A stretch of 64,000 nt of DNA from Micromonospora craniellae. GTDB taxonomy: Bacteria > Actinomycetota > Actinomycetes > Mycobacteriales > Micromonosporaceae. The position numbers and the translations under genes are program-made. Shown one piece after another: positions 25,240-33,243 of this stretch. Position 1 is the first letter of the stretch, and each line of letters begins with the position of its first letter. The notes below the pieces were generated by a model, which made no database searches, was not told the DNA's origin, and saw only the letters and a list, made by a program, of their open reading frames with translations. The stretch covers positions 2,728,001 through 2,792,000 of the forward strand of contig NZ_CP061725.1 of the NCBI RefSeq assembly GCF_014764405.1. The letters are read 5' to 3'.

Positions 25240-26150
25240 CTGATGGTCCTCCGTAGGGTGTTCAGGCCGGGGATGGTGCGGGCGATCTGCTGCACCACGA
25301 CGACGCGCACGACCGCGCCGAGCATGGTGCTCGTGCCGCGTCCGGTCTGGCCCGCCCAGCGGGCCATCAGCCCGGGGATCTTGACGGTGGTCCAGAGCAG
25401 CACCACCACGACCAGGAGGTTCAGCGTGCCGCCCGGGTCGACGGGCAGGCCGAACACGGGCAGCATGGTCGCCGGGTCGAGCAGTGTCTGCTGCCCCGCG
25501 GTGAGGAAGAACGCCTGCGCCACGGGTATCGCCAGGCATCCGGCGTAGGAGCGCCACCAGAGCCGGGCGAGGCCGTCGGTCTGCGGCAGCGCGTGGCAGG
25601 CCAGCGCCAGCGGCGCGATGCTCGTCATCACCAGCAGCGCCACGAACCGGCCGATCAGCTGGAACGCGGCCGTCACGACCAGGACGGTGATGAGGAGGAT
25701 CAGGACCAGGAACAGCAGCGGGACGGTGCGGTCCTGTGCCGCCGCGAGGTGGGTGCGGATCGCGGTGAATGCGCCGTCGCCGTCGTAGCCGCCCTCGCTG
25801 ATCGCCGCGGTCAGGGCGTTGGCGAGTTCGATGAGCTGATCGCAGGCCAGCTGGGAGAAGTGCGCGGCGGTGAACCCGACGACCAGTCTCGGTAGGAGGT
25901 CCTTGACCGTGTAGCGGGACTGTTCGCCGCCGCCGGCGACCATGACGAGTACGCCGGCGGCGACGAACGCCAACACGAAGACGGTGTCCACGATCCAGAC
26001 CGACCGGCCGGTGAGCGCCTGCACCTGCGGCAGCCCGGTGACCTTCGGTGTGGTGAGCAGGATGCCGGTGATGAGGTCGAAGATGGTGTTCAGGCTGGCC
26101 AGGATCGCTGTGGTGAGCCAGTCAAGGGCCTGGTCGAGGAACCATCCCAT
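25236..26150 (-). CDS. VirB6/TrbL-like polytopic conjugation protein
   Basis: This 304-residue protein is strongly hydrophobic, with about six to seven membrane segments (for example TVFVLAFVAAGVLVMVAGGG and LLFLVLILLITVLVVTAAF) and a basic C-terminus. Between the first and later segments is a soluble loop with FTAAHFSQLACDQLIELANA. Size, topology and position between the pilin-like and PrgI-like genes support an inner-membrane channel component. ATG 26150 was chosen, 5 bp after the pilin stop. Confidence 0.72.
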   Translation of the reverse strand: MGWFLDQALDWLTTAILASLNTIFDLITGILLTTPKVTGLPQVQALTGRSVWIVDTVFVLAFVAAGVLVMVAGGGEQSRYTVKDLLPRLVVGFTAAHFSQLACDQLIELANALTAAISEGGYDGDGAFTAIRTHLAAAQDRTVPLLFLVLILLITVLVVTAAFQLIGRFVALLVMTSIAPLALACHALPQTDGLARLWWRSYAGCLAIPVAQAFFLTAGQQTLLDPATMLPVFGLPVDPGGTLNLLVVVVLLWTTVKIPGLMARWAGQTGRGTSTMLGAVVRVVVVQQIARTIPGLNTLRRTIR

Positions 26151-26155
26151 GATGA

Positions 26156-26536
26156 TCAGCCCCCGACGATGCCCTGGATGACCTGCAGCAGGATCGGTGC
26201 GAGGACGGCCAGGCCGTAGCCGATCAGCGCGTTGCGCAGGGCGAGCTTGGCCTTCTCGACCTGCGACGGGTCGCCACCGGCGGTGGCCCAGTACACGCCG
26301 GCCAGGACGAGGAAGAGGGTGGCGATGGCGGCCAGGATGCCCATGACCCAGTTCTGCAGGTTGGCGATCACCACCGGCAGCGAGTTCGCCGCCAGGTAGA
26401 CGGCGCCACCCGGATCGGCGTACGCGGCGGCCGGCACGGCGAGCGACAGGCCGACGCCGGCCAGCGGCACGGCCGCACGCAGGGCGAGACGAACGGCTCG
26501 CGGGATTCGGAGAGTGCGGTGTGGGGTGCGGGACAT
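26156..26536 (-). CDS. VirB2/TrbC-like pilin precursor
   Basis: The 126-residue protein has a basic N-terminus, a long hydrophobic signal segment ending in AAAYA (cleavage near residue 41), and two further membrane helices (VMGILAAIATLFLVLAGVYW and LIGYGLAVLAPILLQVI) separated by a short charged loop. This is the layout of VirB2-type pilins and of the small membrane protein that heads many actinobacterial conjugation operons. GGGAGGTG precedes ATG 26536. It is the first gene of the minus operon. Confidence 0.72.
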   Translation of the reverse strand: MSRTPHRTLRIPRAVRLALRAAVPLAGVGLSLAVPAAAYADPGGAVYLAANSLPVVIANLQNWVMGILAAIATLFLVLAGVYWATAGGDPSQVEKAKLALRNALIGYGLAVLAPILLQVIQGIVGG

Positions 26537-26817
26537 TGCGGTTCACCTCCCGCCGCGCCCCGGCCACGAACAGGCGTGGCCGGGGGGCGGCGATTGCTCG
26601 AAGCGGTCCGATGGGACCGCCGCCGGGCGCAGGCGAGGAGCGCGCGAACCGCATGAAGCCCCGGGAGGAGCTCGTCCTCCCTCATGGGTGGGTTGCGGTC
26701 ATCAATGTGGTGTCAGCGCATCAAGTGGCGCGGCACCCGAGGCCCGCGGATCGCGGCTGCTCGTGTCGCCCGGCAGCGGGCGGGACCGGCGAGCGGTACG
26801 GCTCGCGAAGAGTCCCG

Positions 26818-26856
26818 CACCCCCAAACCGGGATTTGTGAGCCCTCGCGAACACTT
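26818..26856 (-). repeat. 39-bp imperfect inverted repeat, copy A
   Basis: Bases 26818-26856 match the reverse complement of 30499-30537 at 37 of 39 positions. Each copy reads in the same direction relative to the operon it precedes. This copy is about 280 bp upstream of the pilin-like gene. A shared operator or promoter is the simplest reading. Confidence 0.85.
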
Positions 26857-27218
26857 CCCCCGCCCACACCGCTCCGGTGCGGTCTCACATCGCAGGTCAG
26901 GGCTTGTCTCCCCGACGGCAGCGCGCCAGGCAGGCGAGGGCTCACAGCCGGATCGGAATCGCATGCCTGGGAGCGGTGTGAGCGCCGCCGACGCTCACAG
27001 CTCTTGACACCGCCGCCTCGGTCCCCCCTGAGCCGAGTGCTCCCGACGATGTCGGACAGGTCCTCACCGCGGAAGCGGACGGGGCCGAACGGGCGCTCCG
27101 CAGGACGTGGCTGCGGGGCAGCTCGACTGGGAATCCGGCGCTGTCCTTCCCGCGTCAACCTGCTCCAGCGCGGGCCCTGCCTTCGCAGCAGCTGCGCCGC
27201 GAGCGGCACCGGGCATAC

Positions 27219-27265
27219 GAGAACGGCCGCGGCGCGACGTTGCACGTCGGGCCACGGCCGTTCTC
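27219..27265 (-). terminator. Rho-independent-type hairpin after the HTH gene
   Basis: GAGAACGGCCGCGG (27219-27232) pairs with CCACGGCCGTTCTC (27252-27265), giving a 14-bp stem with one G-T pair and a 19-nt loop. It begins 11 bp beyond the stop of the minus-strand gene at 27277. No long T-run follows, as is common in actinomycetes. Confidence 0.7.
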
Positions 27266-27276
27266 GGCCAGCGGGG

Positions 27277-28155
27277 TCAGGCGGCTGCTGCGGCGTGCTG
27301 CCGGGCGGCTTCGCGGCGGGCGGCCGCGGCACGTCCGGCCCGGCGCCGGCCGCGCTGCTCGGCCCGCTGCCGCAGCCGCTGCGTGGTCTCCGGCGACGCG
27401 ACCCCGGTCAGCAGGCCGTCGGCGAGGGCCTCGGCGATGCGGCTGTCGATGCGCGACAGCCGCATGCGCAGGGCGTCGACGCTGAGGCCATTGCTCGCGG
27501 CGATGGGCTCGATCGCCCGTCGCCCGAGCCGCACGTCGATGTAGGCCTGCTCGTCCTCAGGATCGAGGACCCCGAGAGTCACCGCGCGGCGGACCAGCAG
27601 GTCCGGATGCCCGTACGGCACCCGCGGGGTGCGCGGGCCGGGGGCGATGTGCTCGATGTCCTCCACCGGCACGTACTCCTGCTGCTGCAGCCGCAGATCC
27701 CGACCGGCTCGCCACGCCGCCTTGCACAGGCTCGCGTACGGCGCGGGTTTGGTCAGGTCCGCCCGGTCGCGCAGCGCGGCCAGGAACCCGGTCAGGATCT
27801 CGGCGTCGATGTCCGCCGGGTCGCCGTCGTAGCCCTCGCACAGCTGGCCCGCGTACTGCTGCAGCGCCGGCAGCGCCATGCCGACCGCGGCGACGACCCA
27901 GTGCGGCCCGTCGAGCCGGGCGCGGCGGATCAGCTCCCGCCACACCTCGTCACGCGCCGTGTAGGCGCGGGGGTGGCGCAGCAGCCAGTCCCGCAGCGCC
28001 GGCAGCGGCATCACCGGCTGCGGGAGCTTCGTGTCGGAGAAGAACGCCGTGCAGTCGAGGACCAGCGGGGCGGGCTCGCAGGTCAGAGCGGCGAAGGCGG
28101 TCTCCGCCGCGTCGAGGGCGGACGTCGGCCAGTTCGTAGCGTCGGACGCGCTCAT
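27277..28155 (-). CDS. Element-borne HTH protein, sigma region 4-like C-terminus
   Basis: I do not recognise the full-length family. The 292-residue protein is soluble. Around 215-245 it has RRAIEPIAASNGLSVDALRM followed by RLSRIDSRIAEAL, which looks like the helix-turn-helix of sigma factor region 4. It ends in a very basic, Arg/Ala-rich tail suited to DNA binding. It is transcribed alone, away from the TGTCA-rich region and towards the conjugation operon. A regulator or replication-associated DNA-binding protein of the element is likely. Confidence 0.55.
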   Translation of the reverse strand: MSASDATNWPTSALDAAETAFAALTCEPAPLVLDCTAFFSDTKLPQPVMPLPALRDWLLRHPRAYTARDEVWRELIRRARLDGPHWVVAAVGMALPALQQYAGQLCEGYDGDPADIDAEILTGFLAALRDRADLTKPAPYASLCKAAWRAGRDLRLQQQEYVPVEDIEHIAPGPRTPRVPYGHPDLLVRRAVTLGVLDPEDEQAYIDVRLGRRAIEPIAASNGLSVDALRMRLSRIDSRIAEALADGLLTGVASPETTQRLRQRAEQRGRRRAGRAAAARREAARQHAAAAA

Positions 28156-28489
28156 GTCAACACTCCTGTGACACCGAAGGGATGCGATGCCGTCGCCGGC
28201 GATGTCGCGGCGATCGGTGTCATCGATTGCGCCACAGAGGGCTCACAAGGAACTGACAGAGCTGCTCAGGGCGCTGTTCGTCGCCCTGACCCCCCGGCCT
28301 CTGTCAGTGGCCCGCCGCGCGACGCGGCACCGCCTGTGACCGTCGGCCGCGAGTCTGACAAAGGCCGGTTGACCTGCCCTGTGACACGCCTGACAGAGCC
28401 CGTCACCGGGCGGTTCGCGGGCGCTGGCACAGGCGCGCGCCGCGACCGTGTGAGACGGCGTCCGCGATCCCCTCCCTGTCACGCTGATG
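28156..28489. repeat. TGTCA/TGACA-rich region, left half
   Basis: This gene-free stretch contains about eight copies of TGTCA or its complement TGACA in roughly 330 bp, many extended to CTGTCA or CTGACAG (for example near 28160, 28245, 28305, 28355 and 28380-28395). The same words crowd 30027-30361 on the far side of the IS3 element, so the insertion probably split one array. It could be iterons of an origin or a set of operators. Confidence 0.5.
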
Positions 28490-28550
28490 TGAGACAGCCC
28501 GTCTACCAGGGGATACTCTTCCTGGACGGCCCTGAGGAGAGCACATCAGC

Positions 28551-28982
28551 ATGACGTCGAGGCCCCATGAGAGTCTGGATCCGGACGCCCGGCCCCAGCG
28601 GCGGACATTCACCGCGGAGTTCAAGGCGAGGATTCTGGACGAGTACGAGTCGGCGCCGGATGCGGCGGCTCGCGGGGCGATTCTGCGCCGGGAACGGCTG
28701 TACGGTTCACACCTTCTCGACTGGCGCAAGGCGCGGGATGCCGGAGCCGCGGCCGGCCTGACGGACCGGCGGCAATCGGCTGCGCGGGCGGCGAAGAAGG
28801 CCGAGAACGCTGAACTTTCCCGTCTTCAGCGGGAGAACGCCCGCCTGCAGGCCGAGTTGAACAAGACCCAGACCGCGTTGTCGATCATGGGAAAAGCTCA
28901 CGCGCTCTTGGAACTGCTCTCCGAGAGCGCGGATGCCGTGGCGATGCCGAACTCGTCCTCGCCGAGGCGCAGGCGGCGCTGA
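28551..28982 (+). CDS. IS3-family transposase OrfA
   Basis: This 143-residue protein has an N-terminal helix-turn-helix (RRTFTAEFKARILDEYESA) and a leucine-zipper-like coiled coil near 85-120 (NAELSRLQRENARLQAEL). The frame ends in an Arg run after LLSESADAVAM, and the -1 frame continues into OrfB. A canonical -1 slippery heptamer, G-GGA-AAA, lies at 28889-28895 in the right phase. Fusion by frameshifting is therefore likely; the site itself is inferred. Confidence 0.85.
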   Translation: MTSRPHESLDPDARPQRRTFTAEFKARILDEYESAPDAAARGAILRRERLYGSHLLDWRKARDAGAAAGLTDRRQSAARAAKKAENAELSRLQRENARLQAELNKTQTALSIMGKAHALLELLSESADAVAMPNSSSPRRRRR

Positions 28983-28987
28983 CGCCG

Positions 28988-30004
28988 TTGTGGGGCATCG
29001 CGCCCGCGTGCCGGCTGACCGGCCTGTCCAGGGCGACGCTGTATCGCCGTAGTGCCCCGCCGCTGGTCTCCCGGCCACGGGCGCCGCGTAAGCCGCCGCC
29101 GTCCGCGCTGACCGAGCCTGAACGCCGGCAGGTCCTGGACCTGCTCAACAGCCCGCCATACGTGGATCTGGCCCCGGCGCAGGTGTGGGCCCGCGAACTC
29201 GACGAGGGCCGCTGGTGGTGCTCGGAGTCCACGATGTACCGGATTCTGCGGGCCGCCGGGCAGACCGGCGAACGCCGCAGCCAGGCCACCCATCCGGCCC
29301 GGACCAAACCCGAACTGGTCGCCGACGCCGCGAATCAGGTGTGGTCGTGGGACATCACGAAGCTGCGCGGCCCGGTCAAGGGCGTCTGGTTCCACCTTTA
29401 CACGGTGATCGACATCTGGTCCCGCTACGTCGTCGGGCACATGGTCGCCGCCCACGAGGACGGCCAACTCGCCGAAGCGCTGATCGCCGACGCCGCCGCC
29501 CGCGAACGCGTGAACCCCGATCAGCTGACCGTGCACGCCGACCGCGGCGCCGCGATGACCAGCAAGACCGTCACCCAGCTGCTGACCGATCTCAAAATCG
29601 GCCGCAGCCACAGCCGGCCCAAGACCTCCAACGACAACCCGTACATCGAGGCCAGCTTCAAGACACTCAAGTACGACCCCACGTTCCCAGAGCGGTTCGG
29701 ATCGATCCAGCACGCCCGACAGCACTGCGAAGCGTTCTACAGCTACTACAACCACGAACACCGGCACTCCGGGATCGGCCTGCACACCCCGGCATCGGTC
29801 CACCACGGCACCGCCGGACAGATCCGTGAACAGCGGCAACGCACCCTCGACGCCGCCTGGGCCGCACATCCCGAACGGTTCGGACGCCGCCGTCCCCAAC
29901 CACCCCGGCTACCGGACCGGGCATGGATCAACAAACCCGACAACAGCCACCCGGAACAGGCCGTGACCTCGGCCGGAGCCCCTCTTCCACCAGCACAAAG
30001 CTAA
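28988..30004 (+). CDS. IS3-family transposase OrfB (DDE integrase domain)
   Basis: This frame is open upstream of 28988 in the -1 phase of OrfA (AELVLAEAQAALTPLWGIAP), so the true product is probably an OrfAB fusion. The catalytic triad is visible: D in WSWDITKLRG, D in VHADRGAAM, and E in NDNPYIEASFKTLK. C-terminal HRHSGIGLHTPASVH is typical of the family. The gene looks intact, so the element may still be active. Confidence 0.9.
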   Translation: MWGIAPACRLTGLSRATLYRRSAPPLVSRPRAPRKPPPSALTEPERRQVLDLLNSPPYVDLAPAQVWARELDEGRWWCSESTMYRILRAAGQTGERRSQATHPARTKPELVADAANQVWSWDITKLRGPVKGVWFHLYTVIDIWSRYVVGHMVAAHEDGQLAEALIADAAARERVNPDQLTVHADRGAAMTSKTVTQLLTDLKIGRSHSRPKTSNDNPYIEASFKTLKYDPTFPERFGSIQHARQHCEAFYSYYNHEHRHSGIGLHTPASVHHGTAGQIREQRQRTLDAAWAAHPERFGRRRPQPPRLPDRAWINKPDNSHPEQAVTSAGAPLPPAQS

Positions 30005-30326
30005 ACAAAATCAAGAAATTGTCTCAGTTGACTTGACAGGTTCCGATCTCACAGGGGACTCGCAAGGTCTGTTGTGACAATCCGGTCGGCTCACAGCGCC
30101 GCTGTCACAGCCCGGTCGCCGACGGCCCGCCCGAGCGGCAGTGCCCGTGACAGGCGCAGGCGCCCTGTCACGGCCTGGACACCCCGCACCCTGTGACAGG
30201 CGGCGCCGCGCCGGTGACATCGCCCCCGGCACGCGGCGCTCGACGACGTCTCACAGTGCTGGCCACAGCGCTTGTCCACCTCAACGTCCGAAGCGTTCTC
30301 CGCACCGGCGCCGGCACCCGTCAGCA

Positions 30327-30361
30327 CCTTCTGTCAGTGACACAGCGTCACTGACAGAAGG
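30327..30361. repeat. Perfect palindrome, 15-bp arms
   Basis: CCTTCTGTCAGTGAC (30327-30341) is followed by five bases and its exact reverse complement GTCACTGACAGAAGG (30347-30361). Each arm carries the TGTCA motif that recurs in the region, so the palindrome may be the principal binding site of an element-encoded regulator or initiator, or a cruciform at an origin. Confidence 0.8.
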
Positions 30362-30498
30362 CGAGTGGGGATCGAGCCGGTTCCGTCGCGCTAGGGCGGC
30401 TGCCATGGCTGTCGTCACGTCGCGCGCGCCAGACAACGCAACGGAAATCAGGACAAGCTGGTGCCGGGGCGCCCGCTGTGTGCACCTGTGGGTTCGGC

Positions 30499-30537
30499 AA
30501 GTGTTCGCCAGGGCTCACAAAACCCGGTTTGGGGGTG
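30499..30537 (+). repeat. 39-bp imperfect inverted repeat, copy B
   Basis: This is the partner of 26818-26856 (37 of 39 bases match in inverted orientation). It ends 36 bp before the ATG of the first gene of the methyltransferase operon, a promoter-proximal position. Confidence 0.85.
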
Positions 30538-30573
30538 TCAGCGCTTCACGGCGCGGCGCGGAGCCGACACCAC

Positions 30574-31506
30574 ATGAGCGAGCACACGCCGCACCCGCAC
30601 CACCAGGACGGCCACACCGAATCGGCCGACTCCACTCTCATCGACCTGGTCGCCGGCGACCCGCCGGTCCCGATCACGGTCTGGCGCACGGCCCGCACCG
30701 ACGCCGAAACCCACACCAGCCTGCCCACCCGTCTGGCCTACCGCCTCGTCGCCGCGTACAGCCGGCCCGGGGAGGCGGTCGTCGACCTCACCACCGACCA
30801 CGCCCTGGCCCCGGTCTGCGCCCGAGGCGGGCGCCAGCACCACCGCGCCTGGTTCACCGACAGCTCCACCCTGGTCATCGGACCCGCCGCCACCGGCCAG
30901 CCGGCGGCCACGACCGTGACCGACCCGCTCACCGCCCCCGGCGAGGCGGAGGCCGGCGACACGCAGGACCCGCCCGAGCTGGTCGACTGGTTCGGCGACG
31001 ACCTCACCGACCCCGACCTGCCCGGCGCCGACGCCGCGGTCGTCCGGCCACCCGACGACGGTCCGCTCGACGCGGCCACCAGCCTGGTGGTCGCCACCTG
31101 GCCGCTACACGAGGCCGACACGACCGCCCGGGTCCGCCTCGCCTGGCTCCTCGCCGCCTGCGCGCGGCTGCTGCGCCCCGGTGGCTGCCTCGTCCTCGTC
31201 GTCGGCGTACCCGCCGGCACTCAGCCCACGCCGGAGGACTTCGGCCCGCTCGTGGCCGCAGCCTCCCGGGCCGGGCTGGGCTACCTGCAGCACATCGTCG
31301 CCGTCGAGGCCGACACCGACGGCGACCAGTTCGTCTACCACGTCGCCGACAAGGAACTGCTCACCCTGGCCCACGCCAGCCCCGAGCAGTGGTCCGTCGC
31401 CCACCTGCGGGTGCACGCCGACCTGATGGTCTTCACCCCGCACCCGGCTCCCGCGGCCGAGTCGCGGCGGCGCCGCGACCGCGACGGCGGTGAGCGCCGT
31501 GCCTGA
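30574..31506 (+). CDS. Methyltransferase-fold protein of unknown activity
   Basis: This 310-residue protein heads the plus-strand operon. Its second half contains ARVRLAWLLAACARLLRPGG followed by CLVLVVG, the usual post-motif-IV strand and turn of class I SAM methyltransferases. The catalytic (D/N/S)PP(Y/F) motif and a clear SAM-binding GxGxG are missing. It may be a degenerate partner subunit of the DNA methyltransferases encoded after it. ATG 30574 was preferred over an upstream in-frame start inside the 39-bp repeat. It overlaps the next gene by 17 bp. Confidence 0.55.
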   Translation: MSEHTPHPHHQDGHTESADSTLIDLVAGDPPVPITVWRTARTDAETHTSLPTRLAYRLVAAYSRPGEAVVDLTTDHALAPVCARGGRQHHRAWFTDSSTLVIGPAATGQPAATTVTDPLTAPGEAEAGDTQDPPELVDWFGDDLTDPDLPGADAAVVRPPDDGPLDAATSLVVATWPLHEADTTARVRLAWLLAACARLLRPGGCLVLVVGVPAGTQPTPEDFGPLVAAASRAGLGYLQHIVAVEADTDGDQFVYHVADKELLTLAHASPEQWSVAHLRVHADLMVFTPHPAPAAESRRRRDRDGGERRA

Positions 31507-32380
31507 GCACACGAACCGCGAGGCCGACGGCCTGTCGGTGTGGGCCACCGCCCAGTCGACCGGGCCCGTGCAGCGACGCGGCCGGTACGTGCCGGAATCG
31601 GTCAAGCACCCCGCCCGGATGCTTCCCGCGATCGCCGCCCACGCCATCGCCGCCTACACCCAGCCCGGTGACCTGGTCCTGGACCCGATGTGCGGCATCG
31701 GCACCACCCTGGTCGAGGCCGTCCACGCCGACCGCGACGCCTTCGGCATCGAGTACGAGCCGCAATGGTCGAACATCGCCGACGCCAACATCCGCCACGC
31801 CCACGACCAGGGCGCCAGCGGACGGGCATCGGTCATCCGCGGCGACGCGACCCGACTGATGTCCCTCGTCCCGAAGGCCCTCACCGGGCAGGTGGCGCTC
31901 GTGGTCACCTCGCCGCCGTACGGCCCGACCGTCCACGGCCTCGTCCGACCCACTGCCGATGGGGTCGTCAAGTACGACGACCGCTACGGCGAGGACAAGG
32001 GCAACCTCGCCTACCGCGACCTGACCGGCCTCGCCGACGGCTTCGCCCAGATCCTGCGCGGCTGCGCCACCCTGCTGCGACCCGGCGGCGCCGTCGTGGT
32101 CACCGCCAGGCCGTGGCGCAAGCGCGGCGAACTGGTCGACCTGCCCAGCGCCGTCATCGCCGCCGGCCTGCGCGCCGGACTCGTGCCGACCGAGCGGTGC
32201 GTCGCCCTCCTGGCCGCGGTCCGCGACGGGCAGCTCGTCGCCCGCCCGTCGTTCTTCCAACTCCAGCAAGTCCGCAAGGCCAGGGCCGGCGGCATGCCGA
32301 TGCACCTCATCGCGCACGAGGACGTCCTGATCTTCGCCAAGCAGGCGCCGCCGCAGGACGGAACCGGGGTGGTCGCGTGA
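31490..32380 (+). CDS. DNA methyltransferase, N4-cytosine/N6-adenine type
   Basis: In this 296-residue protein the SAM-binding motif DPMCGIGTTLVEAV is near residue 65 and the catalytic TSPPYGPTVHG near 141; the latter defines amino-methyltransferases of DNA. Motif order (I before IV) places it in a gamma-like arrangement. ARPSFFQLQQVRKARAGG lies near the C-terminus. No restriction endonuclease gene is adjacent. Starts at GTG 31490 or 31499 are both possible. It is coupled by a 4-bp overlap to the PP-loop gene. Confidence 0.82.
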   Translation: MSAVPEHTNREADGLSVWATAQSTGPVQRRGRYVPESVKHPARMLPAIAAHAIAAYTQPGDLVLDPMCGIGTTLVEAVHADRDAFGIEYEPQWSNIADANIRHAHDQGASGRASVIRGDATRLMSLVPKALTGQVALVVTSPPYGPTVHGLVRPTADGVVKYDDRYGEDKGNLAYRDLTGLADGFAQILRGCATLLRPGGAVVVTARPWRKRGELVDLPSAVIAAGLRAGLVPTERCVALLAAVRDGQLVARPSFFQLQQVRKARAGGMPMHLIAHEDVLIFAKQAPPQDGTGVVA

Positions 32381-33243
32381 GCGCGCCCACCCACCGCTAC
32401 CTGTCCCTGGGCGCCGGCGTGCAGAGCTCCACGCTCCTGCTGCTCGCCGCCCAGGGCACGATCCCCGGGTTCGGCGCGGCGATCTTCGCCGACACCGGCT
32501 GGGAGCCGGCAGCAGTCTACCGGCACCTGAACCGCCTGACCGGCATCGCGAAACAAGCCGGCATCGAGGTCGTGCGCGTCAGCACCGGTGACATCCGGGC
32601 TGACGCGCTCGACCCAGGCCACAGGTTCGCCTCCATGCCCCTGTTCACCCTGGGACCCAACGGCGAGCGGGGCATGGCCCGCCGGCAGTGCACCGGCGAA
32701 TACAAGATCAAACCGATCAAGGCGGAGGTGCGGCGCCGGCTGGGCTACCCGCACCCCGCGCGTGTCCCGGCCGGGGTCCGGGCGGAGATGGCGATCGGGA
32801 TCAGCCTCGACGAGATCGGCCGGGCCCGGGACTCCGACGTCGCCTACATGCGCAACGTGCACCCGCTGCTCGACCTGGGCTGGCGACGCACCGACTGCCT
32901 GCGCTTTCTGGCCGGGCACGGCCTCGCCGACACCCCCAAGTCGTCGTGCGTGGGATGCCCGTTCCACGACGACGGCTTCTGGCTGGGCCTGCGCGAGCGC
33001 AGCCCGCAGGAGTGGGCGGACGCGGTCGCCTTCGACCGCGCCATCCGCAACGGCTCCGCGCGGGCCAACGCCGACGGGCACCCGCTGCGCGGCCAGTTCT
33101 TCCTGCACCGGCAGCGGGTGCCGCTCGACAAGGTGGTCCTGCGCCCGCGACCACAGCCGGCGGATGCCCCTGGTTGTGGTCCGTGGACCTGCCCCCACGA
33201 CGAGCCGGCGACAGCCGGCCCCGGACGCGGGGAGGTGGCGTGA
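32377..33243 (+). CDS. PAPS-reductase-like PP-loop enzyme
   Basis: This 288-residue member of the adenine-nucleotide alpha-hydrolase superfamily has the PP-loop SLGAGVQSSTLLLLAAQG near residues 10-27. Cysteine-rich elements follow: RRQCTGEYKIKP, SSCVGCPFHDDGFW and CGPWTCPHDEP. Such proteins recur in phages and integrative elements beside DNA methyltransferases, but their substrate is not settled. Transfer of sulfur or another group to a nucleotide is possible, or a role resembling DndC. GTG 32377 overlaps the upstream stop, and its own stop overlaps the next start. Confidence 0.7.
   Translation: MSAPTHRYLSLGAGVQSSTLLLLAAQGTIPGFGAAIFADTGWEPAAVYRHLNRLTGIAKQAGIEVVRVSTGDIRADALDPGHRFASMPLFTLGPNGERGMARRQCTGEYKIKPIKAEVRRRLGYPHPARVPAGVRAEMAIGISLDEIGRARDSDVAYMRNVHPLLDLGWRRTDCLRFLAGHGLADTPKSSCVGCPFHDDGFWLGLRERSPQEWADAVAFDRAIRNGSARANADGHPLRGQFFLHRQRVPLDKVVLRPRPQPADAPGCGPWTCPHDEPATAGPGRGEVA

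Larger units (their letters stand above)
26537..27276. promoter_or_regulatory. Long leader/promoter region of the conjugation operon
   Basis: This 740-bp stretch has no convincing gene. It contains the 39-bp repeat copy at 26818-26856, an 8-bp-arm palindrome (TGTGAGCG at 26977-26984, CGCTCACA at 26992-26999) and several GTGAG/CTCAC words. It separates the conjugation operon from the HTH gene, whose terminator lies at its right end. Confidence 0.5.
28490..30026 (+). mobile_element. IS3-family insertion sequence (about 1.54 kb)
   Basis: The element has two overlapping-frame transposase genes and ends in matching heptamers, TGAGACA at 28490-28496 and TGTCTCA at 30020-30026. The match beyond seven bases is poor and I found no clear target duplication, so the exact ends are approximate. 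The unit length and gene layout are typical of IS3. It sits inside the TGTCA-rich array. Confidence 0.75.
30027..30573. promoter_or_regulatory. TGTCA-rich region, right half, and leader of methyltransferase operon
   Basis: No gene is seen in this 547-bp stretch. Between 30030 and 30361 there are about nine TGTCA/TGACA words, ending in a perfect 15-bp-arm palindrome. The second copy of the 39-bp repeat follows, about 37 bp upstream of the first methyltransferase-fold gene. Confidence 0.5.

Noticed and set aside
26521..28554. 677-codon plus-strand frame across the element's intergenic DNA and the HTH gene
   Set aside because: It crosses a terminator hairpin, repeats and an antisense gene, and has no recognisable sequence.
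28490..30026. Target-site duplication of the IS3 element
   Set aside because: Bases outside the TGAGACA/TGTCTCA ends do not match for several alternative end positions.
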